NCBI GenBank assembly: GCA_037131655.1
Contig: JBAXQP010000062.1
Location: forward strand, 1-11,164
Direction of reading: 5' to 3'
Source: a bacterium
Lineage (GTDB): Bacteria > Armatimonadota > Fimbriimonadia > Fimbriimonadales > JBAXQP01
Length of the DNA: 11,164 nucleotides
Under the pieces are notes generated by a model that did not search any database, was not told the origin of the DNA, and saw only the letters and a list, made by a program, of their open reading frames with translations. Positions within the stretch are counted from its first letter, which is position 1. Every line of letters starts with the position of its first letter. Below, piece by piece: positions 1-7,502 of the stretch. Made by a program: the position numbers and the translations under genes.

Positions 1-2
1 AC

Positions 3-137
3 ACAAAAAAGAATTTTAGTATAATTAATCCTGATAAAAGCGAACAGAAAATAGTAATCCAATCTTTAGATGAGATATATACTTATAGCGACCAAATAAA
101 AGCTGTAGCTACAACGTATGATAAATCTACACAATAG
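3..137 (+). CDS. 3' end of an unidentified gene (partial)
   Basis: A frame open from the left edge runs 44 codons to a TAG stop at 135-137. The visible tail is hydrophilic and mixed-charge, with a stretch reading IVIQSLDEIYTYSDQIKAVA near its middle, and it looks like ordinary protein rather than random translation. The other two forward frames hit stops within 24 bases. No start is visible and no family is recognised. The stretch is AT-rich, so 44 stop-free codons is suggestive but not proof. It could equally be chance in a non-coding spacer. Confidence 0.4.
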   Translation, partial: TKKNFSIINPDKSEQKIVIQSLDEIYTYSDQIKAVATTYDKSTQ

Positions 138-150
138 ATACAAGACTATC

Positions 151-187
151 GCCCCCTGATAAAAGTGTTAGAGGGTGTAATTTTATT
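151..187 (+). terminator. Weak candidate terminator after the left-edge frame
   Basis: A C-rich arm at 153-157 can pair with a G-rich arm at 170-175, with one bulged A and a 12-base loop. A T-rich run (TAATTTTATT) follows at 178-187. The stem is only about 5 base pairs, so this is a possible intrinsic terminator for the gene ending at 137. Nothing else is evident between 138 and the priA start apart from the signals noted for priA. Confidence 0.25.
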
Positions 188-296
188 GATTAAAAGTTAA
201 TAGCCTTACAGCGACCGCATGAATCGATCCCAAAATATGGTTAGGTATATTTCTGTGATTGCCACCACTTTAGTTCGGGCAATATCACTCTGCGGT

Positions 297-301
297 AGGA
301 G
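297..301 (+). promoter_or_regulatory. Ribosome binding site favouring the TTG start of priA
   Basis: AGGAG at 297-301 lies 8 bases before a TTG at 310 and only 2 bases before a TTG at 304. The first spacing is normal for a Shine-Dalgarno site, the second too short. In-frame ATGs at 331 and 346 have much weaker upstream purine runs. The ATG at 346 would nevertheless leave the short N-terminal lead usual in PriA proteins, so the start is not settled. Confidence 0.5.
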
Positions 302-309
302 TTTTGGTA

Positions 310-1356
310 TTGGCGGCGAATAGTGGTTTTATGTTGAAAGAAGAGATGGAGACAGTGATTCTGGCGGATATTGTGGTGGACTTGCGGGGGAAGGGATTTG
401 ACCATCCTTATACCTATCTTGTCCCCAATAGCCTTCAAAAGAACGCGGTGGTCGGCGCTTTAACCCTCGCACCTTTTGGCCCGCAGCAAGTGTTGGGTTA
501 TATTGTTTCACTGCGAGATGTTTGTCCTGATGATGTGACGATACCCAAAGGATCGCTCAAGAGCCTGATTGATATTCTCCATGCCCCACCTCTTGATGGC
601 GAGCTTTTTGAACTTGCGAAATGGTTAAGTGACGAATATGTCGCAGGTCTTGGTTCATCGCTGCATACAATTGTCCCCCCTGCAGCACGTTCACGACTTA
701 GAGCCATCCTTGAACTGATTAGCGAGCCTATCGGCAAGCTGAGCGATATTCAGGTTCGAATTATAAACGCACTTAACCAATCAAAAGGAATTGCGACTGT
801 TCAGTCCTTAAAACGAGGAATTGATCCCTCTGCATTTAGCCGAGCCGCCAAACAGCTTCGGGATAAAGGGATTATAAGACAAACCTTTGAATTAGTGCCG
901 CCATCGAATCCATCGCGTGGTCCGGGGATGGTTAGACTTGCAGCTTCAGAAGATAGAGTAGATGATTTCCTTAAGGAAGAAGGCCGCCGCCGTCCCGCTC
1001 AAGTTGCCTTGTTGATGAAGCTTCTTGATAATCCTGAAGGCGCGATGCCTCAAAGTGAGCTTCTATCGGATTCTTGCGGTAATGCCGAGGCGCTCAAACG
1101 GCTTGAAGAAGATGGGCTTGTCACCCGTGAAGCCGACCAAGCGCTGCCCGATGAGAGCGCTGCTGCCCCTCGATTATCGAGAGGTCAATCAACTGCCGTC
1201 AAAGCTCTTGCTGAGGCTTTAGCAAAGAATGAGTACAACACGTTTCTTCTTTATGGAGTTACTGCCAGCGGTAAAACAGAGGTTTATCTTCGAGCCGCTG
1301 CAGAGTGTTTGCGATTGGCAAAGGAGTGCTCTATCTCGTACCTGAAATTGCGCTGA
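310..1356 (+). CDS. priA: Primosomal protein N' (PriA helicase), N-terminal part of a frameshifted gene
   Basis: PriA is the 3'-to-5' DNA helicase that recognises abandoned replication forks and reloads the replicative helicase. This fragment carries the 3'-end-binding domain (about residues 15-110, with VVDLRGKGFDHPYTYLVP and APFG), a winged-helix linker region (about 140-280), and the start of the helicase core with a complete Walker A motif, GVTASGKT, near residue 320. After YLRAAAE the frame leaves the family pattern and stops at 1354-1356. The family continuation (GKGVLYLVPEIALT) is in the overlapping -1 frame. Adding one G in the TTGG at 1315-1318 would give ECLRLGKGVLYLVPE with normal spacing. 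One base therefore appears lost, by sequencing error or real mutation. Joined, the two parts give about 825 residues, normal for PriA. The start is TTG at 310, chosen for AGGAG at 297-301; ATG at 346 is the main alternative. Confidence 0.85.
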   Translation: MAANSGFMLKEEMETVILADIVVDLRGKGFDHPYTYLVPNSLQKNAVVGALTLAPFGPQQVLGYIVSLRDVCPDDVTIPKGSLKSLIDILHAPPLDGELFELAKWLSDEYVAGLGSSLHTIVPPAARSRLRAILELISEPIGKLSDIQVRIINALNQSKGIATVQSLKRGIDPSAFSRAAKQLRDKGIIRQTFELVPPSNPSRGPGMVRLAASEDRVDDFLKEEGRRRPAQVALLMKLLDNPEGAMPQSELLSDSCGNAEALKRLEEDGLVTREADQALPDESAAAPRLSRGQSTAVKALAEALAKNEYNTFLLYGVTASGKTEVYLRAAAECLRLAKECSISYLKLR

Positions 1357-2786
1357 CGTCCCAAGTGATCGGCCAAATAATTGCGCGATTTGGCAAAGCT
1401 GTAGCTGTGCTTCACAGCCATTTGGCAGATACGGAAAGGTTCGATCAGTGGCAGCGAATTCGATTAGGAGAGGCTCCGATAATTATTGGCGCCCGTTCTG
1501 CGATATTTGCCCCCATTCCTAATTTAGGGCTTATCGTTGTTGACGAGGAGCATGAGCCTTCATATAAGCAGGAAGTCCAACCACGCTACCACACGCGCCA
1601 GGTTGCCCTTCAGCGCGCTCGTGGGGCTAAGGCAGTCGTTGTATTGGGTTCTGCCACTCCTTCGCTTGAGAGCTATTGTCAGGCGCAAGAAAATGAGTTT
1701 GCGATGTTGCAGCTTCCCGAGCGTGTTGAGCAACGGCCAATGCCGAAAGTGGAAGTTGTGGACTTGAGAGATGAATTTAAGCAAGGCCGTCCTTCAGCAT
1801 TAAGCGCACCTCTTTGCGAAGCGATAAAGGAAGCATTAGCGAATAAGCAGCAAACGATTTTGTTTCTCAATCGTCGCGCCTATGCTTCGTTTCTTTTATG
1901 CCGGCTATGCGGTCAAGTGCCCGAATGCCCCTATTGTAGTGTGAGCCTAGCTTATCATCAAACCGGTAATGATTTGCGATGCCACCACTGCGAATATGTG
2001 TGCAGGGTGCCTAAAATTTGCCCGAAATGTAATGGGAATGAAATGAAGCCATTTGGAGTTGGCACTCAACGAGTGGAAGAGGAAACACGCCTGTTGTTCC
2101 CCGATGCTAAAATTGTACGCTTAGACAAAGATGTATTAAGCAAGAAAACAGCCTACTTGGATGTGCTTCATGCTTTCCGAACGGGTGAGGCGGATATTCT
2201 AGTCGGCACACAGATGGTTGCGAAGGGGCTTGATTTCCCACGTGTTGCGGTTGTGGGGGTAATTAATGCCGATACGGCCATGCATTTGCCAGATTTCAGG
2301 GCAGGGGAGCGAACTTTCCAATTATTGACTCAAGTTGCTGGAAGAGCAGGGCGCGGCAATGTTCCAGGTAAGGTCATCGCTCAGACTTTCAATCCTGAAC
2401 ATCCTGCCATTCAATTCGGCCAAAATCATGACTTTGTGGGCTTTTATGAACAGGAGATAACGCATCGAAGGCAGTTGAACTATCCGCCTTTTTCACAGTT
2501 GGTGAATTTCATTATCTCCCACAAAGAAGATGCAAGGGCGGAGGAAGTGGCGGCGGATTTGGCTAATGAATTGAGATCTGAAGTTACAAAGATAGGGACA
2601 AACGCTGAAGCCCTGGGGCCTGCTGCTTGTCCGATATCAAAGATAAAGACACTCTATCGCCGTCACGTTCTTTTGAAAGCGCCCTTAAATGCCGATGCCG
2701 CTCAGATCGCCCGTAATGTGATTGCTAGAATTGACACAAAAGGCTGTCAACTTACAATCGACGTCCAACCACAGAGCTTGATGTGA
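1305..2786 (+). CDS. priA: Primosomal protein N' (PriA helicase), C-terminal part of a frameshifted gene
   Basis: This is the rest of the PriA helicase, in the frame one base behind the N-terminal part. The GTG at 1305 is probably not a true start, because no ribosome binding site or family boundary supports it. Counting from it, the Walker B/DEAH-type box VVDEEH is at residues 78-83 and GSATPS (motif III) at 115-120. The primosomal zinc site has eight cysteines in CxxC pairs (199/202, 208/211, 226/229, 239/242). Later motifs are DILVGTQMVAKGLDFPRV at 297-314 and QVAGRAGRG (motif VI) at 343-351. The end, IDVQPQSLM, matches the usual C-terminal IDVDP-type strand except for a Q. All catalytic and zinc motifs survive, so the gene was recently functional, or is functional and the break is an assembly error. 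The stop lies 3 bases from the stop of the converging zinc-ribbon gene. Confidence 0.88.
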   Translation: MFAIGKGVLYLVPEIALTSQVIGQIIARFGKAVAVLHSHLADTERFDQWQRIRLGEAPIIIGARSAIFAPIPNLGLIVVDEEHEPSYKQEVQPRYHTRQVALQRARGAKAVVVLGSATPSLESYCQAQENEFAMLQLPERVEQRPMPKVEVVDLRDEFKQGRPSALSAPLCEAIKEALANKQQTILFLNRRAYASFLLCRLCGQVPECPYCSVSLAYHQTGNDLRCHHCEYVCRVPKICPKCNGNEMKPFGVGTQRVEEETRLLFPDAKIVRLDKDVLSKKTAYLDVLHAFRTGEADILVGTQMVAKGLDFPRVAVVGVINADTAMHLPDFRAGERTFQLLTQVAGRAGRGNVPGKVIAQTFNPEHPAIQFGQNHDFVGFYEQEITHRRQLNYPPFSQLVNFIISHKEDARAEEVAADLANELRSEVTKIGTNAEALGPAACPISKIKTLYRRHVLLKAPLNADAAQIARNVIARIDTKGCQLTIDVQPQSLM

Positions 2787-2789
2787 ATC

Positions 2790-3716
2790 TTAAAAATTAA
2801 TCCCGAAGGCGCTATTGGGATTATTGCCTTCCTGCTCAATTTCGAAATCTCTATTTATATTGTTCTGGGTACATACTAGGTTCAATGCACTGTTCGCTTG
2901 AGTAATATCCTGCCTTACTAGAGGTTCCTGGTTTCTAACACCGAGAGCCTTATTGATATCTTTTTTGGCAATCGCGTTGAGGATTTGAAGCGAAAGAGCT
3001 GAGTAATCAACAAGAACACGTTCGTAGTTGTTAGCCAGAGTTTGGCAAGCCGCAGGAGGCTTGACCGATTGATACTCATTGAGTAATTGAGTCCATGCGG
3101 CTTGAATTTCAGTGACTTTCTGTGATGCCATTTCCGCGCTTTTTTGACCAGGTTCGGCTGTATCTGGGTCTTTTATCATGTCCATGAGATCAGAAGCTTG
3201 TGCGGTGGCAGCCATCACGGTAAGATCCCCTTGCATCTTTTGACCCATTTGCTTGCGCTTTAATTCTATGCGCTTGAGATGAGCCAGCCAGTCGACAATA
3301 TCCTGTGGGGGTTGAACGCTTGGGGTTGGTTGACCGGTTGTATTCGTTATGTTTGGACCAACGCTAGGATTTCCTTGAACAGCAACGACACTTGGTCCAC
3401 TATTTGGGGCGCCGGTGGTATTTAACACATTAGGGACTTGTGGAGTATTTGCTTTAGTGCGTAACAAACCAAGACCAAATATTCCAAACGCCAGGAGAGC
3501 GAGGACAAGAACGGCAATACCTAGTGAAATAGCTACCCACTTCGAGCTTTTCGATGGCTCTTGATTTCGCATCATCGGCCGTTGCGGCACAGCGTGAAGT
3601 GTCTTTTCGGCTGCCTGCTTAGGAGTTTCAATAGGTTGTGGGGTAATTGCAGCGCCGCAGTGCATACAAAAGCTAGCCGTACCCTCATTCGATTTACCGC
3701 ATTTAGGACAATTCAT
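2790..3716 (-). CDS. Zinc-ribbon membrane protein of unknown function
   Basis: This 308-residue protein is not assigned to a named family beyond its N-terminal zinc ribbon. Two CxxC knuckles (C3/C6 and C17/C20, as CPKCG and CMHCG) form a short double-zinc-ribbon-like domain. A basic, Pro-rich linker follows, then one strong membrane helix at about 61-84 and a low-complexity Pro/Asn/Thr/Gly stretch at about 90-138. The C-terminal domain (about 139-290) is mostly helical and Gln/Lys/Glu-rich. It has two cysteines, C224 and C282, that could form a disulfide if the domain is outside the membrane. The inferred topology is zinc ribbon in the cytoplasm and helical domain outside. The start is supported by AAGGAG at 3722-3727, 5 bases before ATG. 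The gene lies 82 bases after ubiX on the same strand, so read-through from ftsK-ubiX is possible. No reaction or partner can be assigned. Confidence 0.8.
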   Translation of the reverse strand: MNCPKCGKSNEGTASFCMHCGAAITPQPIETPKQAAEKTLHAVPQRPMMRNQEPSKSSKWVAISLGIAVLVLALLAFGIFGLGLLRTKANTPQVPNVLNTTGAPNSGPSVVAVQGNPSVGPNITNTTGQPTPSVQPPQDIVDWLAHLKRIELKRKQMGQKMQGDLTVMAATAQASDLMDMIKDPDTAEPGQKSAEMASQKVTEIQAAWTQLLNEYQSVKPPAACQTLANNYERVLVDYSALSLQILNAIAKKDINKALGVRNQEPLVRQDITQANSALNLVCTQNNINRDFEIEQEGNNPNSAFGINF

Positions 3717-3798
3717 AATAGCTCCTTATATTAGTTCACAATTTATTAGACATACGCCGGTCATCAGAAAGTTCCTGCCCATAATAACTGGGTTGCAA

Positions 3799-4398
3799 TT
3801 AGTTCTTCGCTTGCCATTCAGGGATGATTGATTGATTGACGCCTAAATTTTGCAGCACACGCGCGATAACGGTATCAGCAAGGGCTTCGATGGTTTTAGG
3901 CTTGTTGTAGAAAGATGGGCTTGCGGGGATAATCGTTGCGCCCGCTTCTGCTAATTGGGTTAGGTTACGTAAGTGAATTAAGCTCAATGGCGTTTCACGG
4001 ACTACCAGAATTAGTTTTCGGCCTTCTTTTAGACAAACATCGGCTGATCGGATCATTAAATCATCTGAAACCCCATTTGCGATACGCCCGGCAGTGCCGG
4101 CAGTGCAGGGGATAATCACCATCCCATCATGGTTAAACGATCCGCTGGCCGGGGGACTGAAATAATCGCTGGGAGATAAAAATTTAAGTTGAGGTAAATC
4201 ATCACCGAGTAATGTTTTACTGGAGAGGTTGTGGCGATTGACGCTACATTCTGTTTCATAACTTATGACTTGAAGCGCTTCTTCTGAAGTGATAACATAG
4301 ACTTCATTGTAGTGTTCTGAAGCGTACTTTAGAAAGCGTAGCCCGTAGATAGACCCGCTTGCCCCTGTCATTCCAACGACTAATCTGCCAGTACTCAT
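3799..4398 (-). CDS. ubiX: Flavin prenyltransferase UbiX
   Basis: UbiX joins dimethylallyl phosphate to FMN to make prenylated FMN, the cofactor of UbiD-type decarboxylases used in quinone and aromatic-acid metabolism. The 199 residues match the usual family length. Visible motifs are GMTGASGS at 9-16 (flavin-binding loop), PPASGSF at 82-88, and the conserved block from residue 96 to 137 ending in RETPL. R117, K124, R134, Y164 and R180 fall at the same spacing as the phosphate-binding residues R122, K129, R139, Y169 and R185 of Pseudomonas UbiX, recalled from the family, and W195 matches W200. No signal peptide is seen, so it is cytoplasmic. It begins 23 bases after the ftsK stop and is probably co-transcribed with it. 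The ribosome binding site before ATG is weak. No ubiD is in the window. A related enzyme class (Cys-decarboxylase, EpiD/CoaC) is less likely given the RETPL block. Confidence 0.93.
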   Translation of the reverse strand: MSTGRLVVGMTGASGSIYGLRFLKYASEHYNEVYVITSEEALQVISYETECSVNRHNLSSKTLLGDDLPQLKFLSPSDYFSPPASGSFNHDGMVIIPCTAGTAGRIANGVSDDLMIRSADVCLKEGRKLILVVRETPLSLIHLRNLTQLAEAGATIIPASPSFYNKPKTIEALADTVIARVLQNLGVNQSIIPEWQAKN

Positions 4399-4421
4399 AT
4401 TCGCATGATACCCTGCAAGGG

Positions 4422-6641
4422 CTAATTGGTATCGCCGTAGGAGCCTCTTCCACTAAGGATCTCCTCAGCTTCCATTCGACTAATTAAAATCTCACGAGGC
4501 CGCGGGCCGTCAAGAGGTCCGACAATTCCCCTACGTTCCATAATATCGAGCAGTCGGGCGGCTCTTCCATAACCAATTCGGAAACGCCTTTGAAGCATCG
4601 ATGTCGATGCCTGACCGTTGCTTACAACGAGGCGGATTGCCTGGGGGTATATCTCATCTTCCTCTTCGTCAACGACATCTTCGCGTTCATTATTCGTTTC
4701 TGTTGCAGTGAGCGTATAAACAGGCGTTTCCTGTTCTTTCCAGAATTCGACTAAAGCGTTAATCTCGGTATCGGAAACATAGCACCCTTGAATTCTAAGC
4801 GGTTTTGCGGCATCAATTGGCATAAAGAGCATATCGCCTCGACCAATTAGTCGATCGGCTCCAGACATATCCAAAATCGTTCGACTGTCAACTTGGGAGG
4901 CGACCGCAAAAGCAATTCGGGATGAGATATTAGCCTTAATCGTTCCAGTGATGACATCAACCGAGGGACGTTGAGTGGCAATAATAAGATGAATACCTGT
5001 TGCTCTGGCTAGTTGAGCAATGCGGCAAATGGTGGTCTCGACTTCGGCAGCAGATTGCATCATCAGGTCAGCGAGTTCATCAATAACCACCACGATGTAA
5101 GGCAGTTTTTCGTTGTCGGACACTTTCTCGTTAAAACTATCGATATTGCGAGCGCCTGCGCGTGCCAACGTATCGTATCGTTTATCCATCTCCTTGACAA
5201 CTGAGCGTAGGATGCCTGGAACGACTTTGGCCGATTTGACTACAGGACACATCAAGTGAGGAATTCCTTCAAATAGCGATAATTCCACACGTTTAGGGTC
5301 GATGAGCACCATTCGGAGGTCTTTGGGTGTGTTTCGGTAGATAAGGCTAGAAATAATTGTGCTCAGTCCAACACTTTTACCCGAATTTGTTGCTCCCCCA
5401 ATCAGGAGGTGCGGCATCTTAGTTAGGTCGGCATATCGAGTGGTATTGCTGACGTCCTTGCCTAATACTATTGTCAGTCTGCTTGGCGCATTCCAGAAGC
5501 TGGGCGAATCGATGCACTCCCGAAGCGTTACTATTGCAGGATTATCGTTCGGAACTTCAACCCCGATGGCGCTCTTGCCGGGGATGGGGGCTTCAACACG
5601 AACATCGATCGCAGCTAATGCCATTGCCAGGTTATCTGCCAAGCTTACAATTTTCGAGACCTTAATCCCAGGCGCAAGTTGAATTTCATAGCGTGTAACA
5701 GTCGGGCCATGAGCAATCTCACTCACGTTTGCGCCGATACCGAATTCATCTAAAGTTCGCTCTAGAACTTCGATTTTAGAATTGATTTCGGCCTGAATAC
5801 GTTTTGGTGAAGGTAGTGGTTCTTTTAATAATGTAATCGGCGGCAAATTGTAATCGCCATTCGGGAGGGTGCCTTGTGGATGAGCCGCTTGATTAGCATC
5901 AGCTTGATCATCTTCTGTCTTTTGTTTTGAGAATGCGCGGTGAATAATATCAGCCTTGCGATCTTTTGGTGGTTCGTCATCATCGTTATCAATGGGGAAT
6001 CCGACGATTGCTCTATCGCGTGAATTGGTTTTGACTTTGTCTGCTATCGCTGCACCAGCTTTGCCAACAGCCACCGCTCCTTTACGACTTGCATTTGACC
6101 CGATTGTCCATGCATGCCAGGCATAACGGATGAGGTCAACAAGTGGGACGTCGACAATCAGGATAAGGCCAATAATAAACATTGCTGCAATGACTATCGG
6201 CGTGCCGGAACCGAGGGCTTGGTTTAACATGAACCCAATCGCTGAACCTAAATAACCACCACCAGCTTTTAGAGTGTTAGGTTCAAACCAATTATTTGTG
6301 CCAGGAAAAGGGTGAGCCGACCAGCTAATGACTGAAAGAAAGACCAATAAAGCTCCGGCAATGACTGAAGGCATCGAAAATCGTTTGGCCCCTAAAAGCA
6401 TAATACTGGCCATAGTCCAACAAACGAGAGGAATAAGATAAGCGCCTACGCCAAAAAGAAGGCGAAGAACATCTTGCAGCGCTCGACCGAGAAAACCAGT
6501 TTCTCTAAGCAAAAGGCTGATAAGTGAGAGCGCGCCAAGAGCGATAAGAACGATTGCGAAGGTATCGTAAAACCGTTGCCCCCGCTCAGCGCTTCGCTTG
6601 CTGCGATCCTTGCGAACCAAAGGCACTTGTCGTGTGCCCAC
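4422..6641 (-). CDS. ftsK: FtsK/SpoIIIE-type DNA translocase
   Basis: FtsK-type translocases are septum-anchored hexameric motors that pump chromosomal DNA through the closing division site and help resolve the terminus. The 739 residues show the full architecture. Four to five membrane helices lie between about 25 and 170. An acidic, low-complexity linker (about 200-260) follows, then the alpha domain (about 270-390). The motor has Walker A GATNSGKS at 416-423, VLIDPKRVELS at 445-455, Walker B VVVIDELADL at 517-526, and ATQRPSVDVITG at 555-566. The C-terminal gamma winged helix (about 664-720, RRFRIGYGRAARLLD) is the part that reads KOPS/SRS polarity sequences. The start is GTG with AAGGAGG at 6652-6658, 10 bases upstream. 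A clear promoter lies at 6679-6707. ubiX follows after 23 bases. Walker A has N419 where the family often has G, at a tolerated variable position. FtsK and SpoIIIE cannot be told apart here. Confidence 0.95.
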   Translation of the reverse strand: MGTRQVPLVRKDRSKRSAERGQRFYDTFAIVLIALGALSLISLLLRETGFLGRALQDVLRLLFGVGAYLIPLVCWTMASIMLLGAKRFSMPSVIAGALLVFLSVISWSAHPFPGTNNWFEPNTLKAGGGYLGSAIGFMLNQALGSGTPIVIAAMFIIGLILIVDVPLVDLIRYAWHAWTIGSNASRKGAVAVGKAGAAIADKVKTNSRDRAIVGFPIDNDDDEPPKDRKADIIHRAFSKQKTEDDQADANQAAHPQGTLPNGDYNLPPITLLKEPLPSPKRIQAEINSKIEVLERTLDEFGIGANVSEIAHGPTVTRYEIQLAPGIKVSKIVSLADNLAMALAAIDVRVEAPIPGKSAIGVEVPNDNPAIVTLRECIDSPSFWNAPSRLTIVLGKDVSNTTRYADLTKMPHLLIGGATNSGKSVGLSTIISSLIYRNTPKDLRMVLIDPKRVELSLFEGIPHLMCPVVKSAKVVPGILRSVVKEMDKRYDTLARAGARNIDSFNEKVSDNEKLPYIVVVIDELADLMMQSAAEVETTICRIAQLARATGIHLIIATQRPSVDVITGTIKANISSRIAFAVASQVDSRTILDMSGADRLIGRGDMLFMPIDAAKPLRIQGCYVSDTEINALVEFWKEQETPVYTLTATETNNEREDVVDEEEDEIYPQAIRLVVSNGQASTSMLQRRFRIGYGRAARLLDIMERRGIVGPLDGPRPREILISRMEAEEILSGRGSYGDTN

Positions 6642-6651
6642 GTAGTTTGTG

Positions 6652-6658
6652 CCTCCTT
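6652..6658 (-). promoter_or_regulatory. Ribosome binding site deciding the GTG start of ftsK
   Basis: The minus strand reads AAGGAGG here, a near-perfect Shine-Dalgarno site 10 bases before a GTG at 6641. No ATG in that frame lies nearby, and the protein that follows starts with a short basic tail before the first membrane helix, as expected for FtsK. Confidence 0.7.
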
Positions 6659-6678
6659 GCCATTATTCAACTAATGCA

Positions 6679-6707
6679 AGCATACCAGAAATCAGGCTAG
6701 GTGTCAA
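6679..6707 (-). promoter_or_regulatory. Sigma70-type promoter of ftsK
   Basis: On the minus strand a perfect -35 box TTGACA (6702-6707) is followed after exactly 17 bases by TATGCT (6679-6684). The -10 box is preceded by TGG, the extended -10 element. Transcription would start near 6672, giving a leader of about 30 bases that holds the ribosome binding site. It lies between the stop of the upstream gene (6728) and ftsK, so ftsK has its own transcript. Confidence 0.72.
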
Positions 6708-6727
6708 ATTGAATAAGATTTTCCCGT

Positions 6728-7417
6728 CTATCCCCTTGATCCGCCTTTTTGTAGGCCGTAGAAGACGATTACGAAGGCGCCGATTGAGGCTAAGATGACT
6801 ATTCCTAATGCAGGCCAGATCAATGGAATGCGGCGCTTTGGTTCAGGAGCGGGCGGTGCAGGAGGCGGGATTGGCTTTAGCTCAGGGATCACGATCTGAG
6901 CAGGGTCGTGCGTTTTGAATGAAATATAGAACTGAGAGCTTCCAGTATTGACCCTGGAGATGAGTGAAATTGCGGGGTCATCCCATTCAGTGGGGCCTGC
7001 ATAAAATGAATTGCCGGTATTGAATATCACTTGAATCATGTTATTGGACGCAAAAGCGCGGGCAAGCCCCTGCAGTCTAATGATGCCTTGGGTAGGTTCT
7101 ATCAAGTTGGCAGAATAGAAACTAACCACCGTTTGTTGCTTCTTTCCCGGAACATTTAGCGTTTGTGTTGATATTTCTACTTTTGAAAATTCCGATTTCA
7201 ACTCATTTGATAATCGTGTTAAGTCCTGTTGAACCTGATCTTTAGATACAACACCGTTCATATAGGTAATAACAACGTATTGAGCGTCCGGTCCCATGGA
7301 CTGAGTTATGATCATCACATCAGGCTTAAGAATAGTCGGTTTTGGGGCAGCAGTGGTTTGGCTGAAAACCTGCATGGTCAAAGCGATTACGAATAAGAAA
7401 ACGAGTCGAAATTTCAT
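6728..7417 (-). CDS. Unrecognised secreted protein with C-terminal membrane anchor
   Basis: The family of this 229-residue protein is not recognised. A signal peptide is visible at 1-20 (MKFR, hydrophobic core, cleavage probably near VFSQ). A mixed alpha/beta domain follows from about 30 to 178, with alternating hydrophobic strands (DVMIITQS, YVVITYMNG, MIQVIFNTG, QFYISFKTH) and one charged helix (about 58-80). A Pro-rich linker (PIPPPAPPAPEP, 182-193) leads to one membrane helix at about 198-220 and a short basic tail. The whole is a type I membrane protein with its domain outside the cytoplasm. There are no cysteines and no obvious catalytic motif. The start is supported by AAGGA about 9 bases before ATG and by a TGGTATAAT promoter at 7494-7502. 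It is divergent from the GH36 gene and lies upstream of ftsK on the same strand, but ftsK has a separate promoter, so functional linkage is not shown. Confidence 0.75.
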   Translation of the reverse strand: MKFRLVFLFVIALTMQVFSQTTAAPKPTILKPDVMIITQSMGPDAQYVVITYMNGVVSKDQVQQDLTRLSNELKSEFSKVEISTQTLNVPGKKQQTVVSFYSANLIEPTQGIIRLQGLARAFASNNMIQVIFNTGNSFYAGPTEWDDPAISLISRVNTGSSQFYISFKTHDPAQIVIPELKPIPPPAPPAPEPKRRIPLIWPALGIVILASIGAFVIVFYGLQKGGSRG

Positions 7418-7493
7418 GATTATCTATCCTTACTATAGTATGCCGGCGAATGTTGATAACATAGGCAAGCGGGTCATTCGGATGGTACGCTCT

Positions 7494-7502
7494 ATTATAC
7501 CA
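7494..7502 (-). promoter_or_regulatory. Extended -10 promoter for the secreted-protein gene
   Basis: The minus strand reads TGGTATAAT: a perfect TATAAT -10 box with the TGn extension. No good TTGACA-like box lies 16-18 bases upstream, which is common for extended -10 promoters. Transcription would start near 7487, about 70 bases before the ATG at 7417. Confidence 0.5.

Noticed and set aside
30..165. Direct repeat CCTGATAAAAG at 30-40 and 155-165
   Set aside because: Only two 11-base copies in AT-rich sequence, with no third copy or array spacing. Chance or minor duplication is enough.
416..423. Unusual Walker A in FtsK (residues 416-423, N419)
   Set aside because: The changed residue is at a variable position of GxxxxGKS, so the motif still fits the consensus. 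No loss of function is implied.
5359..5682. A 107-codon plus-strand frame inside ftsK
   Set aside because: It lies opposite the conserved motor domain of ftsK and encodes nothing recognisable. It is a shadow frame.
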